A stretch of 64,000 nt of DNA from JAFALK01 sp042701975. GTDB lineage: Bacteria > Pseudomonadota > Gammaproteobacteria > Burkholderiales > Burkholderiaceae_C. The notes below the pieces were generated by a model. That model worked only from the letters and a program-made list of their open reading frames with translations. It had not been told where the DNA came from and ran no database searches. Shown here piece by piece: positions 26,084 to 33,865 of this stretch; positions within the stretch are counted from its first letter, which is position 1, and each line of letters starts with the position of its first letter. Location of the stretch: NCBI GenBank assembly GCA_042701975.1, contig CP170561.1:4464001-4528000 (forward strand). Reading direction: 5' to 3'. The position numbers were made by a program, and so were the translations under genes.

Positions 26084-26815
26084 TTAACGACCTTGCCGTG
26101 CCAAGGCAAGCAAACGATCAAGGTCAGGACTTCGACGTCCCTTGACAGTGCCAAGTGCATGAATGGTCGTCAAGGTACAAGCAAACGTTCCGCCAGCATG
26201 TCGGACCACCTTTCCAGCCTTGCGCAGAACGTCGAGTCTCCGGTTAAGCCAATCCTCTGACGGCACTAGGAACTGGCGGCGTGACAGCTCGACTTTCAAC
26301 TGCTCCACCGTAGCAGGCGCGATTTGGCGCAACGCGCGAAGACACGCAAGATTGCCCGGAATGCTGTCATCGCCCGTAGTTGCGAACGTCTCCAGCTCTA
26401 TCGCCAGCCCACCAAGAAACTCCTTTGCCCGCGCTTCGATGGCGCGAGCGGCCCTTTCCTCAAGTGTTCGCTTTGGCTCAACCCAAACACGGCCGCCCCG
26501 ACCTGAGAGCGAGAAGAACACATTGCGAACGTCTGAGCCAAACGCATAAATTAGCGTTGCACGCAGGCCGCCTTCTATGTCTTGTCCCAAGCCATCAGTC
26601 AGCAGGAACTCGACCGGCTTGCCAAGGGACAGCAGTTCACTCTGAATCGAAGCCAGCGTTCGATTGCTTGGCTGTTGGCGATTGTCAGCGTCGCGCTGCA
26701 CCGCCACTCTGACGAAGAATGCTTCGCTTCCGTTGCTGTCTCGAACAATGGAGCCAACGACCCTAATTCCTTTTTCGGCCAGATACTGAACCAGGTCAAG
26801 CTGCTGGCTAGGCAT
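26084..26815 (-). CDS. Retron-associated winged-helix protein of unknown function
   Basis: Protein of 243 aa. The C-terminal third reads as a winged helix-turn-helix (ATVEQLKVELSRRQFLVPSE, then WLNRRLDVLRKAGKVVRHAG with a wing). The N-terminal ~130 residues (for example VEFLLTDGLGQDIEGGLRAT and VRNVFFSLSGRGGRVWVEPK) are not recognised; they are not the nucleoside-deoxyribosyltransferase or phosphoribosyltransferase domains of known retron partners as far as I can see. The ATG at 26815 has TGGAGG at ideal spacing and overlaps the HEPN gene stop by 8 bases, so the two are translationally coupled. Its stop is 10 bases before the ncRNA. It may be a DNA-binding regulator or sensor of msDNA. Confidence 0.65.
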   Translation of the reverse strand: MPSQQLDLVQYLAEKGIRVVGSIVRDSNGSEAFFVRVAVQRDADNRQQPSNRTLASIQSELLSLGKPVEFLLTDGLGQDIEGGLRATLIYAFGSDVRNVFFSLSGRGGRVWVEPKRTLEERAARAIEARAKEFLGGLAIELETFATTGDDSIPGNLACLRALRQIAPATVEQLKVELSRRQFLVPSEDWLNRRLDVLRKAGKVVRHAGGTFACTLTTIHALGTVKGRRSPDLDRLLALARQGR

Positions 26816-27302
26816 GGATCTGCCTCCACGCATTGCTTATCACCTGAAGATAGCCCCTAGCGCGATGCGGCCAGGTTTGCGCTGCCTGTACGCCAACGGT
26901 GTCCAGCTGGAAATCCGGTGCTGACGCAAAGTCCACTGGAATTTCTGGGTGGTAGTCAGCGGTGACACGAGTTGCTCGCCCAGCATCAAGCAATTTTGCT
27001 AGGTCTTCCGCTGCGGAGTCAGCACTAGCGCAAATTCCAGCGCTCTTGTAATCATCGGCACGCATTGCCTTCCTCTTGCCGGCGGCCAACTGCTTCTTGA
27101 CTTGTCCCCGAAGGATTTGGGGCAGATCCGCGTGGGCAATGTTCCTCGTCCATTCGTCGCGCAATGCCCCAAGGCCACCTTTAACTTCAAGGAAGGTCGC
27201 GTAGTAATAGCGATTGAAGGCCGACCTACCGAAGAGGTCAGCGGCATCGGCCGGTCCTCGCCGAATTGCCTCTTGCTGCAAGTGTCTGGCGACGATTTCC
27301 AT
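26808..27302 (-). CDS. HEPN-domain protein, candidate retron effector
   Basis: Helical protein of 164 aa. RSAFNRYYYATFLEVKGGL (about 26-44) matches the S-R-x-Y-Y-A-x-F helix of HEPN domains, followed by an Arg/His pair in TRNIAHADLPQIL and a C-terminal R-x-x-A-D-Y-H-P-E segment also common in that family. HEPN proteins are often metal-independent RNases in toxin-antitoxin and abortive-infection systems. As first clear gene of the retron operon it is the best candidate for the toxic effector. The canonical R-x4-6-H RNase motif is not textbook (R-x3-H), so nuclease activity is uncertain. Confidence 0.62.
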   Translation of the reverse strand: MEIVARHLQQEAIRRGPADAADLFGRSAFNRYYYATFLEVKGGLGALRDEWTRNIAHADLPQILRGQVKKQLAAGKRKAMRADDYKSAGICASADSAAEDLAKLLDAGRATRVTADYHPEIPVDFASAPDFQLDTVGVQAAQTWPHRARGYLQVISNAWRQIHA

Positions 27303-27326
27303 GTAGATAGCGGCAGGCTCTCCGAT

Positions 27327-27455
27327 TTATTGCGGCAATCTTGCCGGAACCGACGAAGCCAACGCAATGGTAATTGCACCCAACACCATCCAGCAGACAA
27401 AGGCAGCCTCGCTCAATGTTTTGAAGAATTTTTCGAGGAGGTACGACAGTAGCAC
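27327..27455 (-). CDS. Possible 42-aa single-pass membrane protein upstream of the HEPN gene
   Basis: A short open frame starting with GTG: an amphipathic N-terminus (LLSYLLEKFFKTLSE) is followed by a clear hydrophobic helix (AAFVCWMVLGAITIALASSV, about 17-36). AGGGG lies about six bases before the GTG. It ends 25 bp before the HEPN start on the same strand, so it would be the first gene of the retron operon. Small membrane proteins partner several toxin and defence systems, but nothing beyond size, hydrophobicity and position supports it here. Confidence 0.4.
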   Translation of the reverse strand: MLLSYLLEKFFKTLSEAAFVCWMVLGAITIALASSVPARLPQ

Positions 27456-27536
27456 GCGCGCCCCTATTCCCCCTGCACCCCCACTAGCGGCTGATACGCT
27501 TGACCCAAATCAAACGTTGCAATGCAGGGAGGCGCG

Positions 27537-28265
27537 ATGGCGGTCACACAAGGGCACGGGAATCCGAACTGGACTCGGGACGAGACGCTGCTGGCGCTCA
27601 ATCTGTATCAGCGCCTCGGCGGCCAGGTGCCTGGACCCGAAGACGCGCAGATCATCGCGCTGTCCCAACGCCTTCGCGTGCTGCCAGTCCATCAGGGGGC
27701 CGCAAAGCGAGACAGCTTCAGGAACCCGGCCGGGGTTGCCTTCAAGTTGCAGAACATCCGGCAGGTCGCGACGGGTCACGGCCTGGGCAACGTGTCCTCG
27801 CTGGACCGAGCCATCTGGCAAGAGTTTGGTGGGTCGCCGGAGTTGGTGCAGCGTCTTGTTGATGCCATCGTGGCGGAGGTAGCGAGCGGCGAGTTGGATG
27901 AGGCGACGGTAGCCGCACTCGATGAGGATGAGGAATTCGCTGAAGGCCGCGTTCTGACTGCCGTGCATCTCCGACGTGAGCGCAATCCGAAGCTGCGCGG
28001 CCGGCTCCTGAGCAAGCGCCAGGAGGCTGGCAACCTGCGATGCGACTGCTGTGACGATGGCCCGAAGGCCGTCCCACCGGACCTGGCCCTTGCCGGCTTT
28101 GAAGCCCATCACCTCACTCCACTGGCGGAATCGACTCGTGCCAGCACACGCCTGTCCGACATCGCTCTGCTCTGCGCGACTTGCCACCGCCTGATACACC
28201 GGGCCATGCACATGCACAAGCGATGGATCGGCGTAGCTGAACTGAAGACGCTGCTGGCGCGCTGA
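27537..28265 (+). CDS. McrA-like HNH endonuclease
   Basis: Protein of 242 aa. The N-terminal domain (NPNWTRDETLLALNLYQRLG, IIALSQRL, FRNPAGVAFKLQNIRQ) is of the type found before HNH nuclease domains in ScoMcrA-like modification-dependent restriction enzymes. The C-terminal HNH domain has a zinc-type Cys set (LRCDCC and LLCATCHRLIH) and the catalytic EAHHLTPL. It would cut DNA, perhaps only when modified, as a stand-alone type IV-like system since no methylase is adjacent. The ATG at 27537 has GGGAGG five bases upstream and is preferred to the ATG at 27522. Divergent from the retron operon. Confidence 0.8.
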   Translation: MAVTQGHGNPNWTRDETLLALNLYQRLGGQVPGPEDAQIIALSQRLRVLPVHQGAAKRDSFRNPAGVAFKLQNIRQVATGHGLGNVSSLDRAIWQEFGGSPELVQRLVDAIVAEVASGELDEATVAALDEDEEFAEGRVLTAVHLRRERNPKLRGRLLSKRQEAGNLRCDCCDDGPKAVPPDLALAGFEAHHLTPLAESTRASTRLSDIALLCATCHRLIHRAMHMHKRWIGVAELKTLLAR

Positions 28266-28300
28266 CCCTAACGCATCGGAGTAGCGGCTGCTGGGCTTGA

Positions 28301-28531
28301 TCAGCCCGCCGCGCAGTATCGCTTCACCGTGGCCGTGGACAGATCGAAGTGCTTGGCCGTGACTGCGATGTTGGCACCATTCGCTGCGCGCCATGCCTTG
28401 ACCGCAGCCGGATCATCGTCCTTTGGGCAGAAGCGAGGGCCGGAGGCGGTTGCAGCTTTCAAGTGACCACGAGGCCGCCCTAGGAAGTCGGCCAAGTTGC
28501 CCCTTCGAGGTCCATGAAGTTGAGGCAACAT
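28301..28531 (-). CDS. Small helix-turn-helix protein
   Basis: 76-aa open frame whose C-terminal half (AVKAWRAANGANIAVTAKHF, then DLSTATVKRYCA) looks like a resolvase-type helix-turn-helix preceded by GRPRG. It ends 35 bp from the convergent HNH gene stop and its proposed start abuts the divergent Mrr-like gene, so it could be a repressor for that gene or a leftover of a recombinase C-terminus. A longer frame to 28636 would overlap the Mrr-like gene and is less likely. Confidence 0.45.
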   Translation of the reverse strand: MLPQLHGPRRGNLADFLGRPRGHLKAATASGPRFCPKDDDPAAVKAWRAANGANIAVTAKHFDLSTATVKRYCAAG

Positions 28532-28538
28532 CAACGGT

Positions 28539-29063
28539 ATGCACATCCCGGCCACGCTGACTCCCACCGAATTTGAACAACATGTCCACCGCTGGTTGGC
28601 AACAGTGTCTGGCGGCCTCAACGAGTTCCAGGTCACCCGTCTGGAGACCGTAACGGGCGCAGGTGGGGACTACGAGATTGACGTGGTCGCCCGCTTCACA
28701 GCCTTGGGTGGCGCTGACTTCGTTGTGCTGGTCGAGTGCAAGCACCACCACAACCCGATCAAGCGTGAAGTCATCCAAGTCCTTGAGTCCAAGCTAAGGG
28801 ATGTGAAGGCTCACAAGGGCATGGTGTTCAGCACGGCGAGATTCCAGGCAGGCGCGCTGGAGTTCGCCAAGATGCACGGGATAGCCACGGTCCTGGTTTC
28901 AGACGCGGGGACTCAGTATCAGACCCGATCCTTCGGCGACCGGCCGCTCCCAACGCCCGGGGAGGCCATTGCATGTCTCTGCACGCCGACGGCGTCCGGG
29001 TACGAGGCCACGCGCGTGGACAGGTTTCACCCCGAACTGCTGGCGCCTTGGACGCGGCCGTAG
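28539..29063 (+). CDS. Mrr-like restriction endonuclease
   Basis: Protein of 174 aa with the PD-(D/E)xK fold of the Mrr catalytic family: FEQHVHRWLATVSGG at the N-terminus, GGDYEIDVVAR with Asp48, and VVLVECKHHHNPIKREVIQV with Glu66 and Lys68, followed by AHKGMVFSTARFQAGALEFA. Mrr proteins cut methylated or foreign DNA. Only the catalytic domain is present; the usual N-terminal winged-helix recognition domain of full Mrr is missing, so specificity may come from a partner. ATG chosen at 28539, with no strong Shine-Dalgarno sequence. Confidence 0.78.
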   Translation: MHIPATLTPTEFEQHVHRWLATVSGGLNEFQVTRLETVTGAGGDYEIDVVARFTALGGADFVVLVECKHHHNPIKREVIQVLESKLRDVKAHKGMVFSTARFQAGALEFAKMHGIATVLVSDAGTQYQTRSFGDRPLPTPGEAIACLCTPTASGYEATRVDRFHPELLAPWTRP

Positions 29064-29142
29064 AGGCAAAGCATGCAGGGCGCACAAAGCCGGGCTGAGG
29101 CGTTACGAACACGACCAACTGCACAGCAATGCCAAGGCCACT

Positions 29143-29727
29143 TCAGCGCAGCGCTGCAACGGCAGCTGGCGGGGACAGCACCAGGCCATCCTCTAGGTAC
29201 AGGCCGAATGCCCTAGGCACAAAAAGGCGCGGCATCGGGTTGATGATGTGTTCGCTCAAGCCATAGAGAAGCAGCAACAGCACCAGTAGGGCAGCGACTG
29301 CGTTCAGGACGTTCTTCAGGCTGGCGTGGTGAAACTGTTCTGCCCGATGGTGCTTCACCTTGTTGTTGCCAGTCCACCAATCGGGTGGGGTGCGTTGCCG
29401 GTGCCAGTTGGACCAGGGAGTGAAGCTCATGCCGTGACGAGGCATCTCGACGAGCGCATCAGGCACCTCAGGAATCGCACCGACCAGCACGGCCTGGTAT
29501 GCGCCAATCGTTTCAGCTCTGGCAGTTGGTGCAAGGGACCTGCACAGGGCCTTCGCCACCACGTCCGCCTCCTGCGCGGCAGCCATCAGCAGTCGCGCCA
29601 GTTCGATGGAGTAGACCGCCTCGTTCGGCTTAGAGAACTCGATCCAGCGCGCGAGGTGCGCGATGTCGTCCTCCAAGCTCAAGAAGTAGTTCCAGTGGGG
29701 CAATGTCTGAGCATGCTGGATGGTCAC
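29143..29727 (-). CDS. Unrecognised helical protein with C-terminal membrane segment
   Basis: Protein of 194 aa. The GTG start is chosen because AGGAGG lies six bases before it, although the frame is open further upstream. It is mostly predicted helix (WNYFLSLEDDIAHLARWIEF, ELARLLMAAAQEADVVAKAL), then WWTGNNKVKHHRAEQFHHAS and a strong hydrophobic stretch VLNAVAALLVLLLLLYG. The NKVKHHR segment recalls HEPN-like His-containing helices. A possible membrane-attached HEPN-type defence protein; this is weak inference, and hypothetical protein is the safe label. Confidence 0.6.
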   Translation of the reverse strand: MTIQHAQTLPHWNYFLSLEDDIAHLARWIEFSKPNEAVYSIELARLLMAAAQEADVVAKALCRSLAPTARAETIGAYQAVLVGAIPEVPDALVEMPRHGMSFTPWSNWHRQRTPPDWWTGNNKVKHHRAEQFHHASLKNVLNAVAALLVLLLLLYGLSEHIINPMPRLFVPRAFGLYLEDGLVLSPPAAVAALR

Positions 29728-29906
29728 GTTGGGCCTCCTGTATTGGGGAACTGCAGCCGGACTTTCGGCAAATGTTTGGCCCAAAGATCCGAAAGGGTAT
29801 CGGACGAGCCCCGGATGGAGTTTCCCCCGCGCCCCCTCGCTTACCAGCGCTCACGTCGCCCCTTGTACGTCAGCCGCCTACACTCGCCCCCCGACCGCTT
29901 CACGCC
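29728..29906. promoter_or_regulatory. Divergent intergenic region
   Basis: 179 bp between a minus-strand GTG start and the plus-strand propeller-like gene. It must contain both promoters, but I see no clear -35/-10 pair or palindrome. Confidence 0.35.
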
Positions 29907-30907
29907 ATGCCAACGATGTTGCATTTCACCGAGACGAGACTACAAGCCCCAGGGGTGCGTTCGCTCGTATGGGACGGGGCCACCTTGGTTGACTGGGTGG
30001 CCGGAGGTTGCCGCTACTTGCTCGATGGCTCGGTCGTGCCGCGCTCGGTCCGCTACGCGTACCCCTTCGATCGGCCGTAGCGCTGCCGGGTAGCCCTTAC
30101 GCTGCCATTTACGCCGCCCAACAGACCAAGGCGCTCATCCTGCGCGATGGCGAGATGCACCGAGAGGTGAATCGGAGCTACTACCAGGCCGACGCGTATG
30201 AATTCCCCCTCCTCATGTTCCGCCTGAAGTCGGGGCGTGAGGTCTTGGCGCACTGCCCCGACGACTACTGCTGCTTGCACATCGAGGACCTGGCTACCGG
30301 CGAGGTGTTGACCAAGGCTGATGCGCGCCAACCGGCCGACTTCTTCCATTCCAGGCTCATCGCCTCGCCGGACGGCCGATACCTCGCAAGCGCCGGGTGG
30401 GTGTGGCATCCGATGGATGACGTCAACCTCTACAGCGTGGAGGAAGCGTTGAATGACCCTCGCCATCTCGATGGAGCAGGGCTCGGAATCAAGGCGTGGG
30501 CCGACGAAAGCAGCGCGGCCTTCCTTCCAAACGGGCGACTAGCCGTGGCGCTCTACGGTATCGAGTCAGACGAGGGGGAAGCAACGAGCCAAGGCACCAC
30601 CGAGCTGAGAGTCTTCGACACGAGCCGGCCTCAGGAATCCGCCATCGTCACAGCGCCGGGAAGGCTGGGAACCATCATCTCGGTTGACAACAACCATGTG
30701 TTGGCCCTGTATGAGCACCCTCGCCTCATGGATTTGCGGACAGGCAGCGTTGTTCAGAGCTGGCCGCATCTAGCGTCCGGCAACCGGACCAGCAGCATCT
30801 TCGGCGCATCTACGGAAACGCCCGCGATGGCTTTCGACCCGGTAGGCCGCCGCTATGCGGTTGCTGACGCCTCGGGCATCACAATCCTTCAGTTCAATCC
30901 TGACTGA
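29907..30907 (+). pseudogene. Frameshifted beta-propeller-like (WD40-type) protein gene
   Basis: Two adjoining frames give one continuous protein of about 333 aa. The first runs from ATG 29907 (MLHFTETRLQAPGVRSLVWD ... SVRYAYPFD) to a TAG at 30078-30080; the second is open from 30008 and continues naturally as ALPGSPYAAIYAAQQTKALI to 30907. The join lies around 30065-30085. Repeated strands such as SRLIASPDGRYLASAGW, ESSAAFLPNGRLAVALYG and PAMAFDPVGRRYAVADASG resemble beta-propeller blades. Either a one-base indel has broken the gene or it is a sequencing error. No function is recognised. Confidence 0.65.
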
Positions 30908-31544
30908 CCGGGTTGCCGCCCGTGGTGGCCTCGCGGGCCCTCACCACGCGCAGGATCGTAGACCGACTGGCGCCCGTCAGTTCGACCACCTTTGACCAGC
31001 TCAGGCCATTGTCGAGTAGTTCTGCGATGACCGCATGGCGCTCGGTGTCCACCGGCCGGCCTCTATACAGCCCCGCCGTCTTGGCCTTCTCGATGCCCTG
31101 CGCTTGACGCCTGCGGCGGTCGGTGTAGTCCTTCCGCGCCACCACGGCCAGCATGTCCAGCAGCATCGCGTTGACGGCCTTCAGGAGCCCCTGGGTGGCC
31201 TCGTCAGCCGCCGTGGTGGTCAGCGCCAGCCAGCTCGTGGGCAGGTCCAGCGAGACCACCGCTATGCGCTTCTCCGCCAGCTTGAGCTTGAGGGCGTCCC
31301 AGTCGTCCGCGTTGAGGCGCGACAAGCGGTCCACCTGCTCGACCAGCAGCACGTCCCCGGAGTGGGCATCGCCTATGAGCCGAAACAGCTCGGGGCGCTT
31401 GAGCGTGGCGCCTGATTCGCTCTCCGTGTAGTAGGCCGCCACGCGGTGGCCCCGCTCGGCCGCAAAGGCATCGAGGTCGGCTCGGGCGCGGCTTGCGTCC
31501 TGGTCGTCAGTGCTGGCCCGGAGGTAGGCGCGGAGGAAGGTCAT
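30894..31544 (-). CDS. Serine recombinase (resolvase/invertase family)
   Basis: Small serine recombinase of 216 aa. The catalytic domain begins LRAYLRASTDDQDASRARAD with nucleophile Ser11, contains VDRLSRLNADDWDALK (Arg motif) and ends with helix E. The C-terminal helix-turn-helix is RHAVIAELLDNGLSWSKVVE then LTGASRSTILRV. It would catalyse resolution or inversion at short sites. Its 3' end overlaps the propeller-like gene by 14 bp. Repetitive non-coding DNA lies just upstream, where its recombination site might be. Confidence 0.9.
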   Translation of the reverse strand: MTFLRAYLRASTDDQDASRARADLDAFAAERGHRVAAYYTESESGATLKRPELFRLIGDAHSGDVLLVEQVDRLSRLNADDWDALKLKLAEKRIAVVSLDLPTSWLALTTTAADEATQGLLKAVNAMLLDMLAVVARKDYTDRRRRQAQGIEKAKTAGLYRGRPVDTERHAVIAELLDNGLSWSKVVELTGASRSTILRVVRAREATTGGNPVSQD

Positions 31545-31663
31545 GGAACCATCGGTTTCGTTTGAGTGGTTCGCATTATGTCGGTTCGCTTTAAGTTGTC
31601 AATCGGCGAAAGCGAACCGAGATCAACAGGCGACCGCATGGGTATGCCCAAACGGAACCAGCC

Positions 31664-31864
31664 CCAAACCCACCCTATCGCCAAACCCTGCCCTTAGCCG
31701 AACAGGGCACCTAGGCGCCAAACCCCACCCTTTGCCAAGCCACGCAGTCGTCGCCCCGCGGCGCTAGACCCTGAACCTCGCAAAGACGACGCGGACAAAA
31801 CAGGTCGGCCAGTGCTTTGGCGGACGCGGCGGGCGACCCACATGCCTAAACCCCGACCTTAGAC
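31664..31864. repeat. Degenerate ~19-bp repeats in a 459-bp non-coding stretch
   Basis: The gap from 31545 to 32003 contains four related units near 31664, 31681, 31718 and 31845 with consensus CCAAACCCCRCCCTTAGCC. Two are contiguous, the others spaced 18 and 108 bp apart. No gene is seen in the gap. They could be recombinase or replication-initiator sites (iteron-like), or relics; they are next to the serine recombinase start. Confidence 0.5.
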
Positions 31865-32003
31865 AAGACCAAGCAGCCGGCGCCGCCCGGTTCGCCGATG
31901 CCACCTTCTGGCCTCCTCCCCAAGCAACAACACCATGACGACAACGAATCCCACACATCACCACATCAACCGAGCCGGCCAAATGCCGCAGGAGGCGTAA
32001 ACC

Positions 32004-32438
32004 ATGCGACCACCATCCATCCACCCGAACACCTTGGCCTTCGCCTTCTTGGACGGCTACCTCACTCCAGGGGAAGCATGCCGAGATCATCCATGGCTCG
32101 ACTGCATCCTGTCGGGCGTGCTGGCTCTCCAGACAGCCGGAGATACCGCCACGCGCTCGCTGTCACGAAGGGTTCTCTTCAACATCCTCCAGCACTGCGA
32201 GGTCATCTCCACGCGAGCAGTCGCTGAACTCCTTCGAGGGCGCTATGCCGGTCGAACAGTTGAGCGGTACGCATCGGCCGCACGAGTCGCATCCAAAGCC
32301 ATCGAGCGCCGCCTGGAAAGCGGCGTGCCCATCAGCACCGCCGGATCCCTTGAGGCGCGCAGGGAACTCGACGCGCCCTACCAAGCATCCCTGGAAGCGG
32401 CCGAAGCCGGTCCGATGGCGCTCTGCCTCGCCGCCTGA
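32004..32438 (+). CDS. Hypothetical protein, 144 aa
   Basis: Unrecognised soluble protein with AGGAGG about nine bases before the ATG, which supports translation. It is helix-rich and basic in the middle (ATRSLSRRVLFNILQHCEV, AELLRGRYAGRTVERYASAA), with VAELL...RTVERYASAARVASKAIE reading like a helix-turn-helix. A small DNA-binding protein of the island is possible. Nothing in the neighbours fixes the role. Confidence 0.5.
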   Translation: MRPPSIHPNTLAFAFLDGYLTPGEACRDHPWLDCILSGVLALQTAGDTATRSLSRRVLFNILQHCEVISTRAVAELLRGRYAGRTVERYASAARVASKAIERRLESGVPISTAGSLEARRELDAPYQASLEAAEAGPMALCLAA

Positions 32439-32829
32439 GTTTCCGCAACCTAAAGAAAGGGACCACCGAAGACACCCTGCAAAGGCCCCCTTAAGTACCA
32501 GCAGCAGCGGACCATCTGCGAAGACATCCCTGCTGGCGCACCTCATGCGGCTGCCGCCGCTGCGACCACCCATAGCATTCATCTGCTAAGGAATCATGGT
32601 CAGCGAAGCCCATCGGTGTTCGCCGTTCTCATCTTTGATGTGCGCCTGCATTCGCAGGTCCGCCTTCAAGGAGCAGGACCTCCAGCGAGAGCAAGGTTGC
32701 CCTGCCTCCCAGGTCTGCTTTCCACCAGTCCCATAGACACCCCGAGCCACGTGAACGGTCGCCTGCGCGTGTATTTCCGCGTCTGCGCGCCCGTGCCCGT
32801 GTGAGCTACTACGAAAGGATCAACAGCAC
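32439..32829. other. Non-coding stretch, about 390 bp
   Basis: No convincing gene. A 46-codon frame from ATG 32596 has a fair Shine-Dalgarno sequence (AAGGA) but a low-complexity Cys/Ser/Pro-rich product with no recognisable feature, so it is not called. No repeat or terminator was seen. Confidence 0.4.
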
Positions 32830-33486
32830 ATGAACAAGCAATGCATCGTGCCCGGTTGCCGTGAGCAGGCGGACGGCTACTCCACCAAATGCGGTGGTCA
32901 CAAAACCCGCGAGCGCCGACATGGCGATGCTCGTCAGACCCCCGTGACGGCCCGCGAACTGCGGCCCTATGTGGCCCGCATCGAGAAGCGCGTTAAGGCC
33001 AATCCAGACAGCCCCGCGTGGGCCGTGCTGGATGCCCGCTGGGGCCGCATCGTGGAGTCCTGCCGGACGGTACTGGCTGCCCGCGACCGTGGCGTGGCAG
33101 GCAACATGCACGAGTGGCATGCGGCCTCGGAGGTCATCAAGCTGGAGCAGACCGAAGGCGGCCGAAGGGTCGCAGCGGTCGCGTTGGCGATGTCTGCGTT
33201 CTGGTTCGAGCACAAGCATCGGTTCGCCACAGCGAAGGCCTACCAGTTCCAACTCGTGCGCCGCGTTCGAGGACAGAGCGCAGTGAACCGAGGCGTGAGC
33301 TGGGACCACAAGCGCCAGCAGACCCGGACGGTCTACCGTGAGATGCCCCCGAAGGCGACCGAGCTGCTGGCTTCGTGGCTAGACGCGGCCTACGGCAGCG
33401 CTGGAGTGCAACTGGCCGTCCTTGAGGAAGAGGCACGTACCCGAGAGGCAAAGGATTTGGACGCAGCCATCCAGGTCCTGCGCTAG
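32830..33486 (+). CDS. Zinc-finger-like island protein
   Basis: Protein of 218 aa beginning with a compact metal-binding motif, Cys-x4-Cys-x10-Cys-x2-His (CIVPGC ... KCGGHK), of the kind seen in small phage and island proteins. The remainder is basic and helical (ARIEKRVKANPDSPAWAVLD, VALAMSAFWFEHKHRFATAK) with no further recognisable domain. Nucleic-acid binding is plausible. It is flanked by non-coding gaps on both sides and seems to be monocistronic. Confidence 0.55.
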   Translation: MNKQCIVPGCREQADGYSTKCGGHKTRERRHGDARQTPVTARELRPYVARIEKRVKANPDSPAWAVLDARWGRIVESCRTVLAARDRGVAGNMHEWHAASEVIKLEQTEGGRRVAAVALAMSAFWFEHKHRFATAKAYQFQLVRRVRGQSAVNRGVSWDHKRQQTRTVYREMPPKATELLASWLDAAYGSAGVQLAVLEEEARTREAKDLDAAIQVLR

Positions 33487-33865
33487 GGAGCCTGGGCCAG
33501 CAAACCGGCCCTCGCGCTGCAGCAGCTACGACAACGCGATGAACCCATTGGCCATCGACAACAACCCAGGCATCACTCCGTCCCCTATGACCCGGCCGGA
33601 CACTGGCGCATTCGGCCTGCGCATCTGTGTTTCCGTGTACCGCTGTCGCTGCGACTGGACCCGCGAGAAGCCAACAGCACCCCCTTTTCATCGAGCCCGA
33701 ATCGGTCGCTCCTGGAGTTGACCACGTCAACGCTAGGTCACTCCTTCAGACCTCTGTGGTGAACATCGAGAGGGTCACGAATGACTCTTTCGTATTTCCA
33801 TGAGGATTTGACACTAAAGAAACGTCGAATAGAATGACTACATCTCGTAACCTTTAGGGGTAAAC
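33487..33865 (+). promoter_or_regulatory. Non-coding gap with a sigma-70 promoter at 33808-33835
   Basis: The gap is AT-rich towards its end. TTGACA at 33808-33813 and TAGAAT at 33830-33835 are separated by 16 bp, a near-consensus sigma-70 promoter for the two-gene cassette that follows. The Shine-Dalgarno AGGGG lies before the ATG at 33866. Nothing else is evident in the upstream 300 bp. Confidence 0.7.

Noticed and set aside
27102..27452. A plus-strand frame of 116 codons over the HEPN gene
   Set aside because: Antisense to the better-supported HEPN frame and without recognisable features or a Shine-Dalgarno sequence.
31664..31864. CRISPR array
   Set aside because: Repeats are degenerate, irregularly spaced and there are no uniform spacers or cas genes.
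32616..32804. A 62-codon frame in the gap before the zinc-finger-like gene
   Set aside because: No Shine-Dalgarno sequence, no domain, biased composition.
33422..33721. A 99-codon frame overlapping the end of the zinc-finger-like gene
   Set aside because: Overlaps a better gene by 65 bp and gives a low-complexity product; an internal ATG at 33539 has no Shine-Dalgarno sequence.
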